A DNA stretch of 40,768 nt from a virus, in the IMG/VR virus record IMGVR_UViG_3300036822_000175, positions 1-40,768 of that record; one strand, written 5' to 3'. Under the pieces are notes generated by a model that was not told where the DNA came from, searched no databases, and was given only the letters and a program-made list of their open reading frames with translations. Both the position numbers and the translations under genes were made by a program. Below are positions 14,882 to 23,315 of this stretch, one piece after another (position 1 is the first letter of the stretch; the number at the start of each line of letters is the position of its first letter).

Positions 14882-16906
14882 CTAACTGATCGATAGACTT
14901 GCCTGCCGCGTCACGCCGTCACTGCCTTTTACTCTGAACACGATTGACCCACCCGCTGAACCCAGTTCCATCATCACTGCGGAATTAACCAGTTTTGATT
15001 CATCCGCGTTGCCAACCTGGGGCAGCAGAATAACTACACCAGCAGTTCCGGGACCGCCGAGTTGCACGATGTTATTCAACTTGTGCCCAGCCGCGTCGAT
15101 ATCCGACGCCCATGGTGTCTGCGCGCCGCCCGTTGCTATCGGTGTGCCATTCACACGAAAGACTCCGGTGCAATTGATGTCGCCAGTTACATCCAGTGCA
15201 TAGGCCGGTGAACTCTGTAATACGCCTACGTGATTCGGCGCGGCGAAGGTCAGCATTTGAGTAAGTGGCACGTTTGCGCCCGCCGTGCCGACCGGGGCGG
15301 CGAAAATGGCGGTGGGTACCGAGCTTGAGGACGCAGCAATCCATATGGCCGCGCCGTTACTCCGGTAAACCTGGTTTGATCCGTTCCAGTAAGCATTACA
15401 GTAAAAACCGTTGGCCCCGGTGATTCCTGCCTCAACCCACGAATTTGTCCGCATATTGTTCGCTGTCAAGGCGTAGCCTGAATCGTCTGGCGCGTTGATC
15501 GTGACGTGGCCCGCTGTGTCGATGGCGAGGCGCGTTACGGCGTTCGTATTTAGACTCAGTGTCGCCGCGCCCGCCGCGATGGTCTGCGTGCGCACGCTGC
15601 CGGTGCAGTGGATGTCGCCGGTTACGTCCAGCGGATAGGCGGGGGCGATGTTGCCGATGCCGACGTTGCCGCCCATTGGGTTAAGCGCCATGCCCCAGGC
15701 ACTGTTTCCCGATTGCCGGGATTGCAGCCATGCCGCCCAGGGGCTTGCAGCTGCTGTGCCCATGGCGATCTGTACATCGGCGGAAGTTCCCACGGTTGCA
15801 GTTGCGGGAGCGTCAAAAGTCACCGATGGTGTGGTCTGCCCTGCGCCTATAACATGCAGCGCCTGCACCGGACTAGTCGTGCCGATGCCGACCTTGCCGG
15901 CATTCGACAGGTTGTGCCCCGCCGCGTTGATATCGCTGGTCCACGGCGTTTGCGAGCCGGCACCCGGTGCTGCAACCGAAATCGTCCCGTCACCTGCGAC
16001 CGAGATGTTCGCGCCGATCTTTACCCCGCCGAGTACGGTTGCGGTCGCCGGAACGACCGGCCCCGCCGGTCCCTGTGGGCCAGTTGGACCTTGCGGACCT
16101 GCCGGTCCGGTACCGGGCGCGGCGACGCTGATCGTGCCGTCCGCTCCCACGCTGACGTTGGCCCCAATCTTCACACCGCCCAGCACAGCAGCGCTTGCAG
16201 GCGGCAATGTATACGCGCCGGGAGTAACTGAAATCGTTCCGTCAGCAGCGACGTTAACGCCGGAGCCGATCTTCACGCCGCCCAGCAGTGAAACAGTTGC
16301 CGCCGGAAGAACGTAAGCGGCGGGAGCGCCGGTGATCTTCGACCATGCCAGAGAGGTGATCCACGCCGGATTGGGGTAAGAACCAATCGTCGAAACCGCG
16401 TTGGTGACCTGCGCTGCCGTGTAATCGCCGGCTGTCGCAATGACCGGCCCGGTTCGGCCAAACACAGTTACCACGTTTGCGGTGAGCGTCACGTCCGCTG
16501 TCAGATCGCCACCGCCGCCCAGGCCTGCGCCTGCAATAATCTGCCGCGAGGTAGGAACTCCGGGTGAGAACGGCGCTCCGTTAACGCGGAAGGTGCCGGT
16601 ACAGTTGATATCGCCGTTGACGTCCACCGGGAACGCCGGCGTGGTGGTTCCCACGCCGAGTAGCCCCACGTTGGTCAGGTTGTGGGTCGCGGCGTTGATG
16701 TCCGAACTCCACGGCGTCTGCGCCCCGGTGGAGATGGGAACGCCGTTGATGTAATAACCGCCCGAGACATTCACATCGCCGGCAACATCAACCGCGTAAG
16801 ATCCGGAGGCCGCACCGACATTGGTCCCGCCCGATTCCTCGATAATGTGACTGCGCATGGCCTCGCGGGCGCGGTTATAACGGCCTGTCTGCACCGGCAG
16901 GTTCAC
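14882..16906 (-). CDS. Tail fibre with repeated fibre modules and collagen-like stretch (674 aa)
   Basis: GTG 16906 with GGGGG 8 nt upstream; reading upstream would enter the preceding gene. At least four modules share the pattern PAxPLDVTGDIxCTGxxRVNGxPI followed by TPWxSDINAAxHNLxNVGxxGIGTT. A short collagen-like GPAGPQGPTGPQGPAGP run lies mid-protein, and ATVLGGVKIGANxSVxxDGTISV units repeat. It probably forms a trimeric receptor-binding fibre. Module duplication suggests host-range evolution by recombination. Confidence 0.85.
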   Translation of the reverse strand: MNLPVQTGRYNRAREAMRSHIIEESGGTNVGAASGSYAVDVAGDVNVSGGYYINGVPISTGAQTPWSSDINAATHNLTNVGLLGVGTTTPAFPVDVNGDINCTGTFRVNGAPFSPGVPTSRQIIAGAGLGGGGDLTADVTLTANVVTVFGRTGPVIATAGDYTAAQVTNAVSTIGSYPNPAWITSLAWSKITGAPAAYVLPAATVSLLGGVKIGSGVNVAADGTISVTPGAYTLPPASAAVLGGVKIGANVSVGADGTISVAAPGTGPAGPQGPTGPQGPAGPVVPATATVLGGVKIGANISVAGDGTISVAAPGAGSQTPWTSDINAAGHNLSNAGKVGIGTTSPVQALHVIGAGQTTPSVTFDAPATATVGTSADVQIAMGTAAASPWAAWLQSRQSGNSAWGMALNPMGGNVGIGNIAPAYPLDVTGDIHCTGSVRTQTIAAGAATLSLNTNAVTRLAIDTAGHVTINAPDDSGYALTANNMRTNSWVEAGITGANGFYCNAYWNGSNQVYRSNGAAIWIAASSSSVPTAIFAAPVGTAGANVPLTQMLTFAAPNHVGVLQSSPAYALDVTGDINCTGVFRVNGTPIATGGAQTPWASDIDAAGHKLNNIVQLGGPGTAGVVILLPQVGNADESKLVNSAVMMELGSAGGSIVFRVKGSDGVTRQASLSIS

Positions 16907-16922
16907 TGTGAGATCCCCCTGG

Positions 16923-18413
16923 TCATCTGCGGCCTCCCTGGATGGTGTCCATGCGCACCCGGCCCAGCCGCCAGTTGGCGTCAGCCGCACCGTAAACGTC
17001 GAGAGACGCCTGACGCCCGGTAACGCGCACGTCGGTGTACTCAGCGGCGTTGTACGGCCCCCATGTAGTCTCCGGTCCTTCCGGTGTCAGTTTGGTGCGC
17101 ATCTCGAAACTCACCTGGCCGAGGGTGGCTTCGTCCGGCACCAGTTGATTAACCGACATAACCCGGTCGCCGGAAGCGCCGATCTGGGTGGGTCCGGATT
17201 TGGCATAACGCTGACTGGTAAGCGGCTGACCGTCTGCGGTCCAGCCGTATTCCTGCTCATACAGGTTCCCGCTATCATCGACAGCCATCGGATAATTGAA
17301 GACCCCGGTATCCTCCCAGCAGAGGCGCACCAGTTTGCCGATTGACCAGTGATTCTCCAGGTAATTCCACACCACGTAACTGTCGTTCTCATCCGAGTTC
17401 AGCGAGGGGTAAAACCACCACACTTCGCGAAATTTGGCGTTCTGCGCCGCGTAAATTTTGGAGATCTGGATGAGGTTGATGTTTCCGATCAGGTAATCGG
17501 CGATATCGCACTGCAGAGGACTGACGGTGCCGCCGTCGTACAGGAAAAAGCCGGTGCCGGACATCCAGACCGCGCCGGAATCCAGAATGGCCACCGCATT
17601 GGAACTGATAGCTCCGCACCAGGAGCCGACGCGGCGAATGCCGTACACCAGCGGCGGCCCCATGAAGTAGACAGAGTGGACGTCAGTGTCAGTCCAAACG
17701 ACGATTTCGGCGCGGAACCGGTGCCCGCAGCGTATCCGGCCCTGCGACTGCACTTTCAGATCGCCTGCCAGATTGAGCGTGTCCGGAGTCCAGGTAGTGT
17801 TGTCGCCCTCGTCCGACCACATGATGTTACGGGGATCGCCATTGGCGCCCAGCGCAAACTGGAAGCGTTCGGTGGAAACGAGTGTGCCCACGCATTTGGT
17901 GGGTGCGTTGGCGATAAGCTGCGCCGGTCCCTGCACGTTGATATTCCACTGATAGAGGTTCCCGTCTCCAGTGGAACAGCCGACCAGATACTGGCCCCAG
18001 TTATCGAACGACCAGGTGGTGGCGTCGAGTGTCGGAGGATTAGCCGGCGGCGCTCCATACAGACCGGCGTTATACGGCCCGAAACCGTAACCTGCGCCGT
18101 AGAAGGCATCCTCGCGCCCCACAGTGAGACCGGCGGGAGTGATGTCGTAGATCGAACCGCCGTTGTACACATACAAATTGGAATGAGTCCCGATGGCCAT
18201 CCAGCGGTTCTGGGTGTTATCCCGCCATGAGAACATCTGCCGCGCCGCGCCCTGCAGTTGGGGGATGGTACTGGCTGGTTTCATCCAGCCGCCTACCGGC
18301 TGAATGGTGCCCTCGTACCAGCGCACCAGCGAGGCGTCCCACCACCTGCCGAGGGTTTGGTATTGCGTTCCGTTGCGGTACACGCCGGGCGGGATATCCA
18401 ACTCGATCAGCAT
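16923..18413 (-). CDS. Propeller-like tail protein, putative DNA-stabilisation / tail accessory (496 aa)
   Basis: ATG 18413 follows directly on the TAA of the preceding gene. GVYRNGTQYQTLGRWWDASLVRWYEG at the start is a pattern I recall from podovirus-like structural proteins. Many short strand blocks with Trp/Tyr and Gly (TWSFDNWGQYLVGCS, NLYQWNINVQGPA, NIMWSDEGDNTTWTPD) suggest a beta-propeller like P22 gp10-type packaged-DNA stabilisation proteins. It sits between connector and fibre genes. The exact family is uncertain. Confidence 0.65.
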   Translation of the reverse strand: MLIELDIPPGVYRNGTQYQTLGRWWDASLVRWYEGTIQPVGGWMKPASTIPQLQGAARQMFSWRDNTQNRWMAIGTHSNLYVYNGGSIYDITPAGLTVGREDAFYGAGYGFGPYNAGLYGAPPANPPTLDATTWSFDNWGQYLVGCSTGDGNLYQWNINVQGPAQLIANAPTKCVGTLVSTERFQFALGANGDPRNIMWSDEGDNTTWTPDTLNLAGDLKVQSQGRIRCGHRFRAEIVVWTDTDVHSVYFMGPPLVYGIRRVGSWCGAISSNAVAILDSGAVWMSGTGFFLYDGGTVSPLQCDIADYLIGNINLIQISKIYAAQNAKFREVWWFYPSLNSDENDSYVVWNYLENHWSIGKLVRLCWEDTGVFNYPMAVDDSGNLYEQEYGWTADGQPLTSQRYAKSGPTQIGASGDRVMSVNQLVPDEATLGQVSFEMRTKLTPEGPETTWGPYNAAEYTDVRVTGRQASLDVYGAADANWRLGRVRMDTIQGGRR

Positions 18414-19073
18414 TTATTCCCACCAGGTAACTATGCAGATACCGGAGCCGCCCGTGCCACCTGCCCAGGTGTTGTAAAAACCGCCGCCGCCGCCGCCTCC
18501 GGTATTGGCTTGCCCGTTTCCTCCGGCGCTATATTGAGAGGTGCCATTGCCGGCCCCGCAGGAACCTCCCGCGCCGGAAGAGCCGCCGCCGCCGCCATAC
18601 CCGTACAATCCAGGTCCGCCCGATTGTGCTGTACTGCTGCCACCGGCACCCGCGCCACCGCTTGGATTTGTACTTGCAGGACCGGATATTGCTGTACTGG
18701 CACCGGATGAACCGCCTATTTGATATTGCGGATTGCTCCCGAGCACCAATTGCCCTCCGCCCTGGCCACCGGCAGCAGTTACCAGACTTCCGAAACTGGA
18801 AGTACCACCATTGTTCCCAGGGGTGCCTGGAGCACCGCCTCCGGCAATCGTGACTGTAACTGCCCCGGTGATATTCACCGTCGCCGTTACGACAGAACCA
18901 CCGCCGCCCCCTCCACCGTAACTACCGGAATTGGAGTGTCCCGATCCGCCGCCGCCGCCACCCACCAGCAGCACATCCACCCAACCCGCCTGCAGTAAGG
19001 CGGGCGAAGGTGTGAAGGTGCCGGATGCCTTGAAGGTCTGGCTTTTCTTAACTCGTCCCTGCAGGTACGCCAT
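18414..19073 (-). CDS. Glycine-rich tail adhesin-like protein (219 aa)
   Basis: ATG 19073 with AGGAG upstream. After an N-terminal strand motif (FKASGTFTPSPALLQAGWVDVLLVGG) the protein is dominated by poly-Gly runs up to seven Gly, separated by short hydrophobic stretches, and ends GGSGICIVTWWE. This matches the glycine-rich adhesin/fibre-tip architecture of many phages, where Gly-rich loops contact the receptor. Probably a tail-tip receptor binder. Confidence 0.75.
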   Translation of the reverse strand: MAYLQGRVKKSQTFKASGTFTPSPALLQAGWVDVLLVGGGGGGSGHSNSGSYGGGGGGGSVVTATVNITGAVTVTIAGGGAPGTPGNNGGTSSFGSLVTAAGGQGGGQLVLGSNPQYQIGGSSGASTAISGPASTNPSGGAGAGGSSTAQSGGPGLYGYGGGGGSSGAGGSCGAGNGTSQYSAGGNGQANTGGGGGGGFYNTWAGGTGGSGICIVTWWE

Positions 19074-19084
19074 TCATCGGCTCC

Positions 19085-19717
19085 TTACTGAATCCACCAG
19101 TCCGTGCCGTCGTTAATAAACAAAAGCGCATCGTACTGGTGGTAAATAACGAAAGTGGATATGCCGTCAATCGCGCCACCGGCGCTGTTCACGGTTACCG
19201 TATTCGTCGAGGTGTCCATCTTTTTAAGCCGCACAATACGACCTAAATTTCCCGTCGCAGCATAGAGCGTCACGGTGAGATTCCCCGCCGATGCATCCGC
19301 ATAGACGGTTAACTGCTGATAGGTGGCGGTGAGAGTAACTGACGCAGCGGTGTGTAAACTTCCCGTCGTGTACGACACCGCCGCTGAACCCTGTGTGGTG
19401 GAATCCGGAAAGATGACCCGGGTGCAGTGAACATCGGCGGGATTGTTCTGCCCGATAACGGTTCCGTCGATATTGCCGCCCGTGATGACCACCGCCTCCG
19501 CGTTCTGGGTGGCTATATCGCCGCAGCCGAGGTTGGCTCTGGCAGTAGGCGCATTGACGGCTCCGGTGCCACCGTTCGCCACCAGCACGGCTGCCGAAGC
19601 GTTGAACAGTGCGTCGATAACGTCAAAATCCGCGTTCAGTTTGGTTCCCCAGGTATCTGAGGACGCGCCGACTTCAGGCTTGACCAGTTGCAGATTGGTG
19701 GTGTTTGTGTCGGCCAT
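19085..19717 (-). CDS. Tail fibre / baseplate-type protein (210 aa)
   Basis: ATG 19717 with AGGCG upstream. The N-terminus [20 protein letters not shown]...[16 protein letters not shown] is a common phage fibre start. It is followed by [17 protein letters not shown] and strand repeats ending GTDWWIQ. A longer in-frame start would overlap the signal-peptide gene upstream. Likely a short fibre or fibre adaptor. Confidence 0.75.
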   Translation of the reverse strand: MADTNTTNLQLVKPEVGASSDTWGTKLNADFDVIDALFNASAAVLVANGGTGAVNAPTARANLGCGDIATQNAEAVVITGGNIDGTVIGQNNPADVHCTRVIFPDSTTQGSAAVSYTTGSLHTAASVTLTATYQQLTVYADASAGNLTVTLYAATGNLGRIVRLKKMDTSTNTVTVNSAGGAIDGISTFVIYHQYDALLFINDGTDWWIQ

Positions 19718-19722
19718 TTCGC

Positions 19723-20091
19723 CTACTGCCCCACGTTGATGTGATAGAAACAGCCTGCGGCGGAAGCGACGATGCTCATTGATTTGGGAAAGACAGCCCC
19801 CGCAAACGGCCCCAGACTCATTACCGAATTGCTGGCTATCGAAATTCCGTTGAGCAGCATAATTCCGTTGCCATCCAAAAGGGTGATAATGCGGCCATTC
19901 GATCCGCAGGAAATCCACGAACCCGGCTGCAGCCGGCTGGTGCCGGTAAATATGATGGTCCGAACAGTCGGAACCGCCTGCGGTTCCATTCCCAGTGACG
20001 TCGAGAAATCCGACGATTTATAAACCACCGGCGTCTTCGATTGCGCCAGCGCCATGCAGATCATGGCTAAACCGATAAAAAAGGTCTTCAT
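19723..20091 (-). CDS. Secreted-type protein with signal peptide (122 aa)
   Basis: ATG 20091 overlaps the stop of the preceding gene. Residues 1-17 ([16 protein letters not shown]) form a typical signal peptide with a likely cleavage after ALA. The mature part is strand-rich ([40 protein letters not shown]). An export signal inside a tail gene cluster is unusual. It could act in the periplasm or envelope, or be a virion protein whose hydrophobic N-terminus is not cleaved. Confidence 0.7.
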   Translation of the reverse strand: MKTFFIGLAMICMALAQSKTPVVYKSSDFSTSLGMEPQAVPTVRTIIFTGTSRLQPGSWISCGSNGRIITLLDGNGIMLLNGISIASNSVMSLGPFAGAVFPKSMSIVASAAGCFYHINVGQ

Positions 20092-20717
20092 CCGATGCTC
20101 CTTATGCTGGCGGCCATAGTTCCGCCGCTGTAAGCGGCTTCCTGGTCCTGCCCGGTAATTTCCTGAATGATGTTTTGGTAGAGGTTCTGCCAGACCTGGA
20201 TGCGGTCGTCGTCTTTGAGATAAGGCGCCGACTGCAGTAATGCCCCGTAGAGGTAGGCATCAGGGTGATTCTCCAGCAGCCAGTTACTGGGGTTGTCTGA
20301 GGTAAGCGGGGGAATCTTTGAGTAGTAAGAAATCTCCGCCGTGTAAGCCATGTCGGGAGCCCGCTCCACTTCGAGGGAACCGCCGGCAATTGTGAAATAG
20401 GTTGGCCTGCCGGCGTTGTCGTTGTGACAGGTCATCCAGTCCGCCATTTGATTCGGCGTACGATACATCAGTTTTTGCGTGGGCGAAACGCTCGTGATGC
20501 GAATACTCCGCATGGACAGAAAGTCGGCGGGCAGCGGTACATACTGGGCGTCGATCACAAAAGCGTCGTCGCGCGTAATCATGTTCTGCGTATGCAGGCG
20601 GCGGTTGAGTTCCGACTCGGCGAGGACAATAAAATCCGGCGCGACCGGCGTCAGGTCGGCGCGGTTCAGCGTGTCCTGAATCGAGGAAACCAGTTCCGTA
20701 AAGCTGGTGAACGGCAT
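20088..20717 (-). CDS. Head-tail adaptor protein (209 aa)
   Basis: ATG 20717 lies in a TGATG overlap with the preceding gene. Helical N-terminus (FTELVSSIQDTLNRADL...PDFIVLAESELNRRLHTQNM) and later PLPADFLSMRSIRI, WLLENHPDAYLYGALLQSAPYL, ITGQDQEAAYSGG match the phage adaptor family found between capsid and tail genes in podoviruses. It likely docks under the portal and connects to the tail. Confidence 0.75.
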   Translation of the reverse strand: MPFTSFTELVSSIQDTLNRADLTPVAPDFIVLAESELNRRLHTQNMITRDDAFVIDAQYVPLPADFLSMRSIRITSVSPTQKLMYRTPNQMADWMTCHNDNAGRPTYFTIAGGSLEVERAPDMAYTAEISYYSKIPPLTSDNPSNWLLENHPDAYLYGALLQSAPYLKDDDRIQVWQNLYQNIIQEITGQDQEAAYSGGTMAASIRSIG

Positions 20718-21034
20718 CAGAGCATCCCCGGCCTCGTGCGCAGTTTGCGGTTGTCGGCGTCGTTCAGGAATTTCTTAAACGCTTTTTCGTCGTCGGCGAT
20801 TCCGGACGCCTGAAGCTGCGCAAAGACGGTTGACGGAATGGCCGCCACCTGGCCACCGATGCCGTCTCTGTACGGTGTCTGCCGGCTCGCGGAGGCGTAG
20901 GCCGACTGGTTGGAATCGAGCAGTTCTTCGATGGGCTGGCGGGTTTCGATAACCGCAACCCCGGTGGCCGGGTCCCAGTGGAAGATCTCGGTGATATCGG
21001 TTTCCGGGTCGTAACTGAAAATCTGGCTGTGCAT
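20717..21034 (-). CDS. Small protein downstream of capsid (105 aa)
   Basis: ATG 21034 is chosen because the in-frame TTG at 21061 lies inside the capsid terminator hairpin. The protein has strand and helix blocks (YDPETDITEIFHWDPATGVAVIETRQPIEELLD) and ends KKFLNDADNRKLRTRPG, a pattern I recall from proteins at this position in podoviruses. Probably a connector or packaging accessory; function unassigned. No clear ribosome site is visible. Confidence 0.7.
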   Translation of the reverse strand: MHSQIFSYDPETDITEIFHWDPATGVAVIETRQPIEELLDSNQSAYASASRQTPYRDGIGGQVAAIPSTVFAQLQASGIADDEKAFKKFLNDADNRKLRTRPGML

Positions 21035-21041
21035 TTGGCTG

Positions 21042-21076
21042 AAAAAAACGGGGACGGCCAATGGCCAGCCGTCCCC
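21042..21076 (-). terminator. Intrinsic terminator after the major capsid gene
   Basis: Minus strand: GGGGACGGC / GCCGTCCCC 9-bp perfect stem (21076-21068 with 21058-21050), 9-nt loop, then G and seven Ts (21048-21042). It lies 15 nt past the capsid stop and would raise capsid mRNA relative to distal virion genes. Confidence 0.85.
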
Positions 21077-21090
21077 AGGTTTGCGGAGGA

Positions 21091-22053
21091 TTACAGTAAG
21101 TCGGCGGCTAAACCAAAAGCCGCCTCGTTCAAAACCTTGAGCGTGAATTCGGCCTGGATCAGCATCTTGGTGGTGTCACCGGTCTTGGCCAGGGGAATGG
21201 TTTCAAAGGAGCGAAGATAGGATGTCTTCGCCATTTTGGTGTCGACCAGGATGGCGTCGCGATTACGCTGGAAGCGGTTGGGCACCACGTTCAGCGTGGC
21301 GAAATCGCCAACATAAACATCGGCGGCGCCAATGATCTGCGCCTGCGAGCGCGAGTTTACATCGCGAAAGCGGGTGGCCACGCCGGAGAAACCCGAGACC
21401 ACGGCCTTCTGGGCCGCTCCCACCATGAGAATGGTCGGCTCCGCGCCGCTCTGGAAACACAGCGAAAGTACGTTCTTCAGGATGGTCTCAGTGAAAGCGC
21501 GCTGGGTACCATCGACGCGCGCCGGGGTGGGCGTTCCTGATACGTAAGTCGAATTCGCGCCGGTCGCGCCCAGATCGGTATTGGTCTTGATCCATACCGG
21601 CAGGGAAGCGAGCAGGGGAGCGGTCGTTGCGTTACCCGGGGCGCCGGCCTGATTGAGACCGACCATATTGAATTCCATGTCGCGCTTCAGTTCCTTGGCC
21701 TTTTTGGCCAACTGATACGACATTTCTTTACCGGGGCGCCCCGCTTTGTCAACGGCGTCCTGAGTGCCGGAAACGATAGCGGTTTTGCGCGAGATCTGGG
21801 TGCGATTGGAAACCCTGACGGTGGGAGTTACCGGATCGTAAGCGCTGATGTCATCGCCCTGCAGTTGCGCATTGGAGGCAGCGGCGGCAAGAGCATCAGT
21901 CTGCCACTCAGTAAGAGTGGAACTGCACGAGTCGCGACCGACGCTGTTCATAAACGGCGTTTCAGTGGGCGAGATATTGTAAATCGCGTTGGCGAGGTCT
22001 TCACGGTTACCGATAGCGGTAAAGGTCGTGAAGGTATTAGGGATAAGCGACAC
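21091..22053 (-). CDS. Major capsid protein, SU10-like (DUF5309-type)
   Basis: GTG 22053 with GGAGG 5 nt upstream gives 320 residues. The N-terminus NTFTTFTAIGNREDLANAIYNISPTETPFM is highly characteristic of the SU10-like HK97-fold major capsid family. Later, KKAKELKRDMEFNMVGLNQ, FSGVATRFRDVNSR and DVYVGDFATLNVVPNR follow the usual order. It forms the icosahedral shell together with the scaffold encoded just upstream, and is followed by a strong terminator. Confidence 0.93.
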   Translation of the reverse strand: MSLIPNTFTTFTAIGNREDLANAIYNISPTETPFMNSVGRDSCSSTLTEWQTDALAAAASNAQLQGDDISAYDPVTPTVRVSNRTQISRKTAIVSGTQDAVDKAGRPGKEMSYQLAKKAKELKRDMEFNMVGLNQAGAPGNATTAPLLASLPVWIKTNTDLGATGANSTYVSGTPTPARVDGTQRAFTETILKNVLSLCFQSGAEPTILMVGAAQKAVVSGFSGVATRFRDVNSRSQAQIIGAADVYVGDFATLNVVPNRFQRNRDAILVDTKMAKTSYLRSFETIPLAKTGDTTKMLIQAEFTLKVLNEAAFGLAADLL

Positions 22054-22054
22054 G

Positions 22055-23050
22055 TCAGCCTCCTTTGGTGGCGTGAAAGAAATAATCCGCAGCGTCTTCC
22101 ACGCTGCCCGACTTCGCAAGACGCTGACTCGCCTTCACTACTCCGTTTACCTTCTGGGGGGTGGCACCGGGCCGCGCCGGCCTCGTGCTGGGTTCCCGTG
22201 AATCCGGCTTGAGGTTGGCCTTTTTCGCCATCAACTCGTCGTACGCCACGGCCTTTTTCAGGATCACGACAGCCCGCGAGTCAGTAACTCCGGCCAACTC
22301 CTTCGTGGAGTAGCCGTAGCTCTGGCCCGCCTTGAGGAGAGCGGCCTTGCCGGCTTTGGCCTTTTCCGGGTCTTTCCACTCCGGAATGGCTTCCAGCAAT
22401 TTCGTCTCTTCGGCCCGCAGCACTTCGTTTTGCTGCTGCGCCCTGGTCTGCTCCATCTGAGCGTTGACACGCTCCTGTTCTGCCTGCAGACCAGCCATGG
22501 CCCGTTCCCGGTCCTGTTGTTCCACCTTCATGACCATCCACTGCTGCGGATCGGTCAGTTTCAGTTGCTCCCAGTCGATTTGCGGTTCCGCCTGCCGGAT
22601 CTGCTGCTGCAGTTGTCCGAGCATGGCGGCGTAGTGTTCACGCTCCGCGCGCACGGCGCTATGGTCGGCTTCGGCAGCTTTACGCTGTTCCGCCAGAGCC
22701 ATGGTCTTGCGCGTGTAGTCTTCGTTACGCTGATATCCGGCTTTGAGATCTTCCAGCGAGACGCGCTGTTCTTCTCCGTTGACCTTTACGGTGTGGAGTT
22801 CCGGCGCGCTCTCTTCTTCGTCCTCAGAGCCTTCTTCCTGCGTTTCGCCTTCTTCGTCATCCTGCGAAGTGGATGGCTCGTCAGCGTCGTCGGGGTCGTC
22901 GTCCCCTTCAATTGCCGCTTTGGTATCTTCCTCTGCCGATTTACCCTTTTCTTCGGGCATCAGCATAGTATGAAAAACGTCAGCGGCTTCGTCGAGAGTA
23001 AGTGTTCCGGAGGCGTCTGCTTGTCCGGCGTTGGCTGCTTCTGTACTCAT
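22055..23050 (-). CDS. Capsid scaffold protein (331 aa)
   Basis: ATG 23050. An acidic disordered N-terminus (Asp/Glu runs at residues 40-85) is followed by VKVNGEEQRVSLEDLKAGYQRNEDY and a long coiled-coil of Gln/Glu/Arg (about 120-220). The end is basic. This layout, and the location between portal and capsid, are typical of scaffolds that nucleate procapsid assembly and leave before packaging. Its stop lies immediately before the capsid start. Confidence 0.82.
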   Translation of the reverse strand: MSTEAANAGQADASGTLTLDEAADVFHTMLMPEEKGKSAEEDTKAAIEGDDDPDDADEPSTSQDDEEGETQEEGSEDEEESAPELHTVKVNGEEQRVSLEDLKAGYQRNEDYTRKTMALAEQRKAAEADHSAVRAEREHYAAMLGQLQQQIRQAEPQIDWEQLKLTDPQQWMVMKVEQQDRERAMAGLQAEQERVNAQMEQTRAQQQNEVLRAEETKLLEAIPEWKDPEKAKAGKAALLKAGQSYGYSTKELAGVTDSRAVVILKKAVAYDELMAKKANLKPDSREPSTRPARPGATPQKVNGVVKASQRLAKSGSVEDAADYFFHATKGG

Positions 23051-23060
23051 AACTTTCTAC

Positions 23061-23315
23061 TTACAAACTGGCTCTTTTTTTGTCGGCTTCGGCCCATTTG
23101 CCGTCGTCAACCACACTCATTAGCTGGCTGCGGAGAGCGGTAACCGCCTTATATCTGAGCCAGGCCAGTTCCCGGCCTTCTTCATCCCCGGCCTTGGAAT
23201 GCTTCCAGTTATCGACAGCTTCGGTCTCAAGTGAATCCAGAGCTTCAACCAGCAATGGATTCTTCGTGAGTTCCCTGGCCTGTTCGGCCCGCTCTATTCG
23301 TTGTTCGGGCGTCAC
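23061..23315 (-). CDS. Small helical protein between portal and scaffold (84 aa)
   Basis: GTG 23315 overlaps the portal stop (GTGA). Helical and charged: TPEQRIERAEQARELTKNPLLVEALDSLETEAVDNWK. I recall similar small proteins between portal and scaffold genes in related phages. Possibly an assembly helper; no function known. Confidence 0.75.
   Translation of the reverse strand: MTPEQRIERAEQARELTKNPLLVEALDSLETEAVDNWKHSKAGDEEGRELAWLRYKAVTALRSQLMSVVDDGKWAEADKKRASL

Noticed and set aside
17349-18230. 293-codon plus-strand frame
   Set aside because: Antisense to the propeller-like tail gene, with shadow-type composition and no motif.
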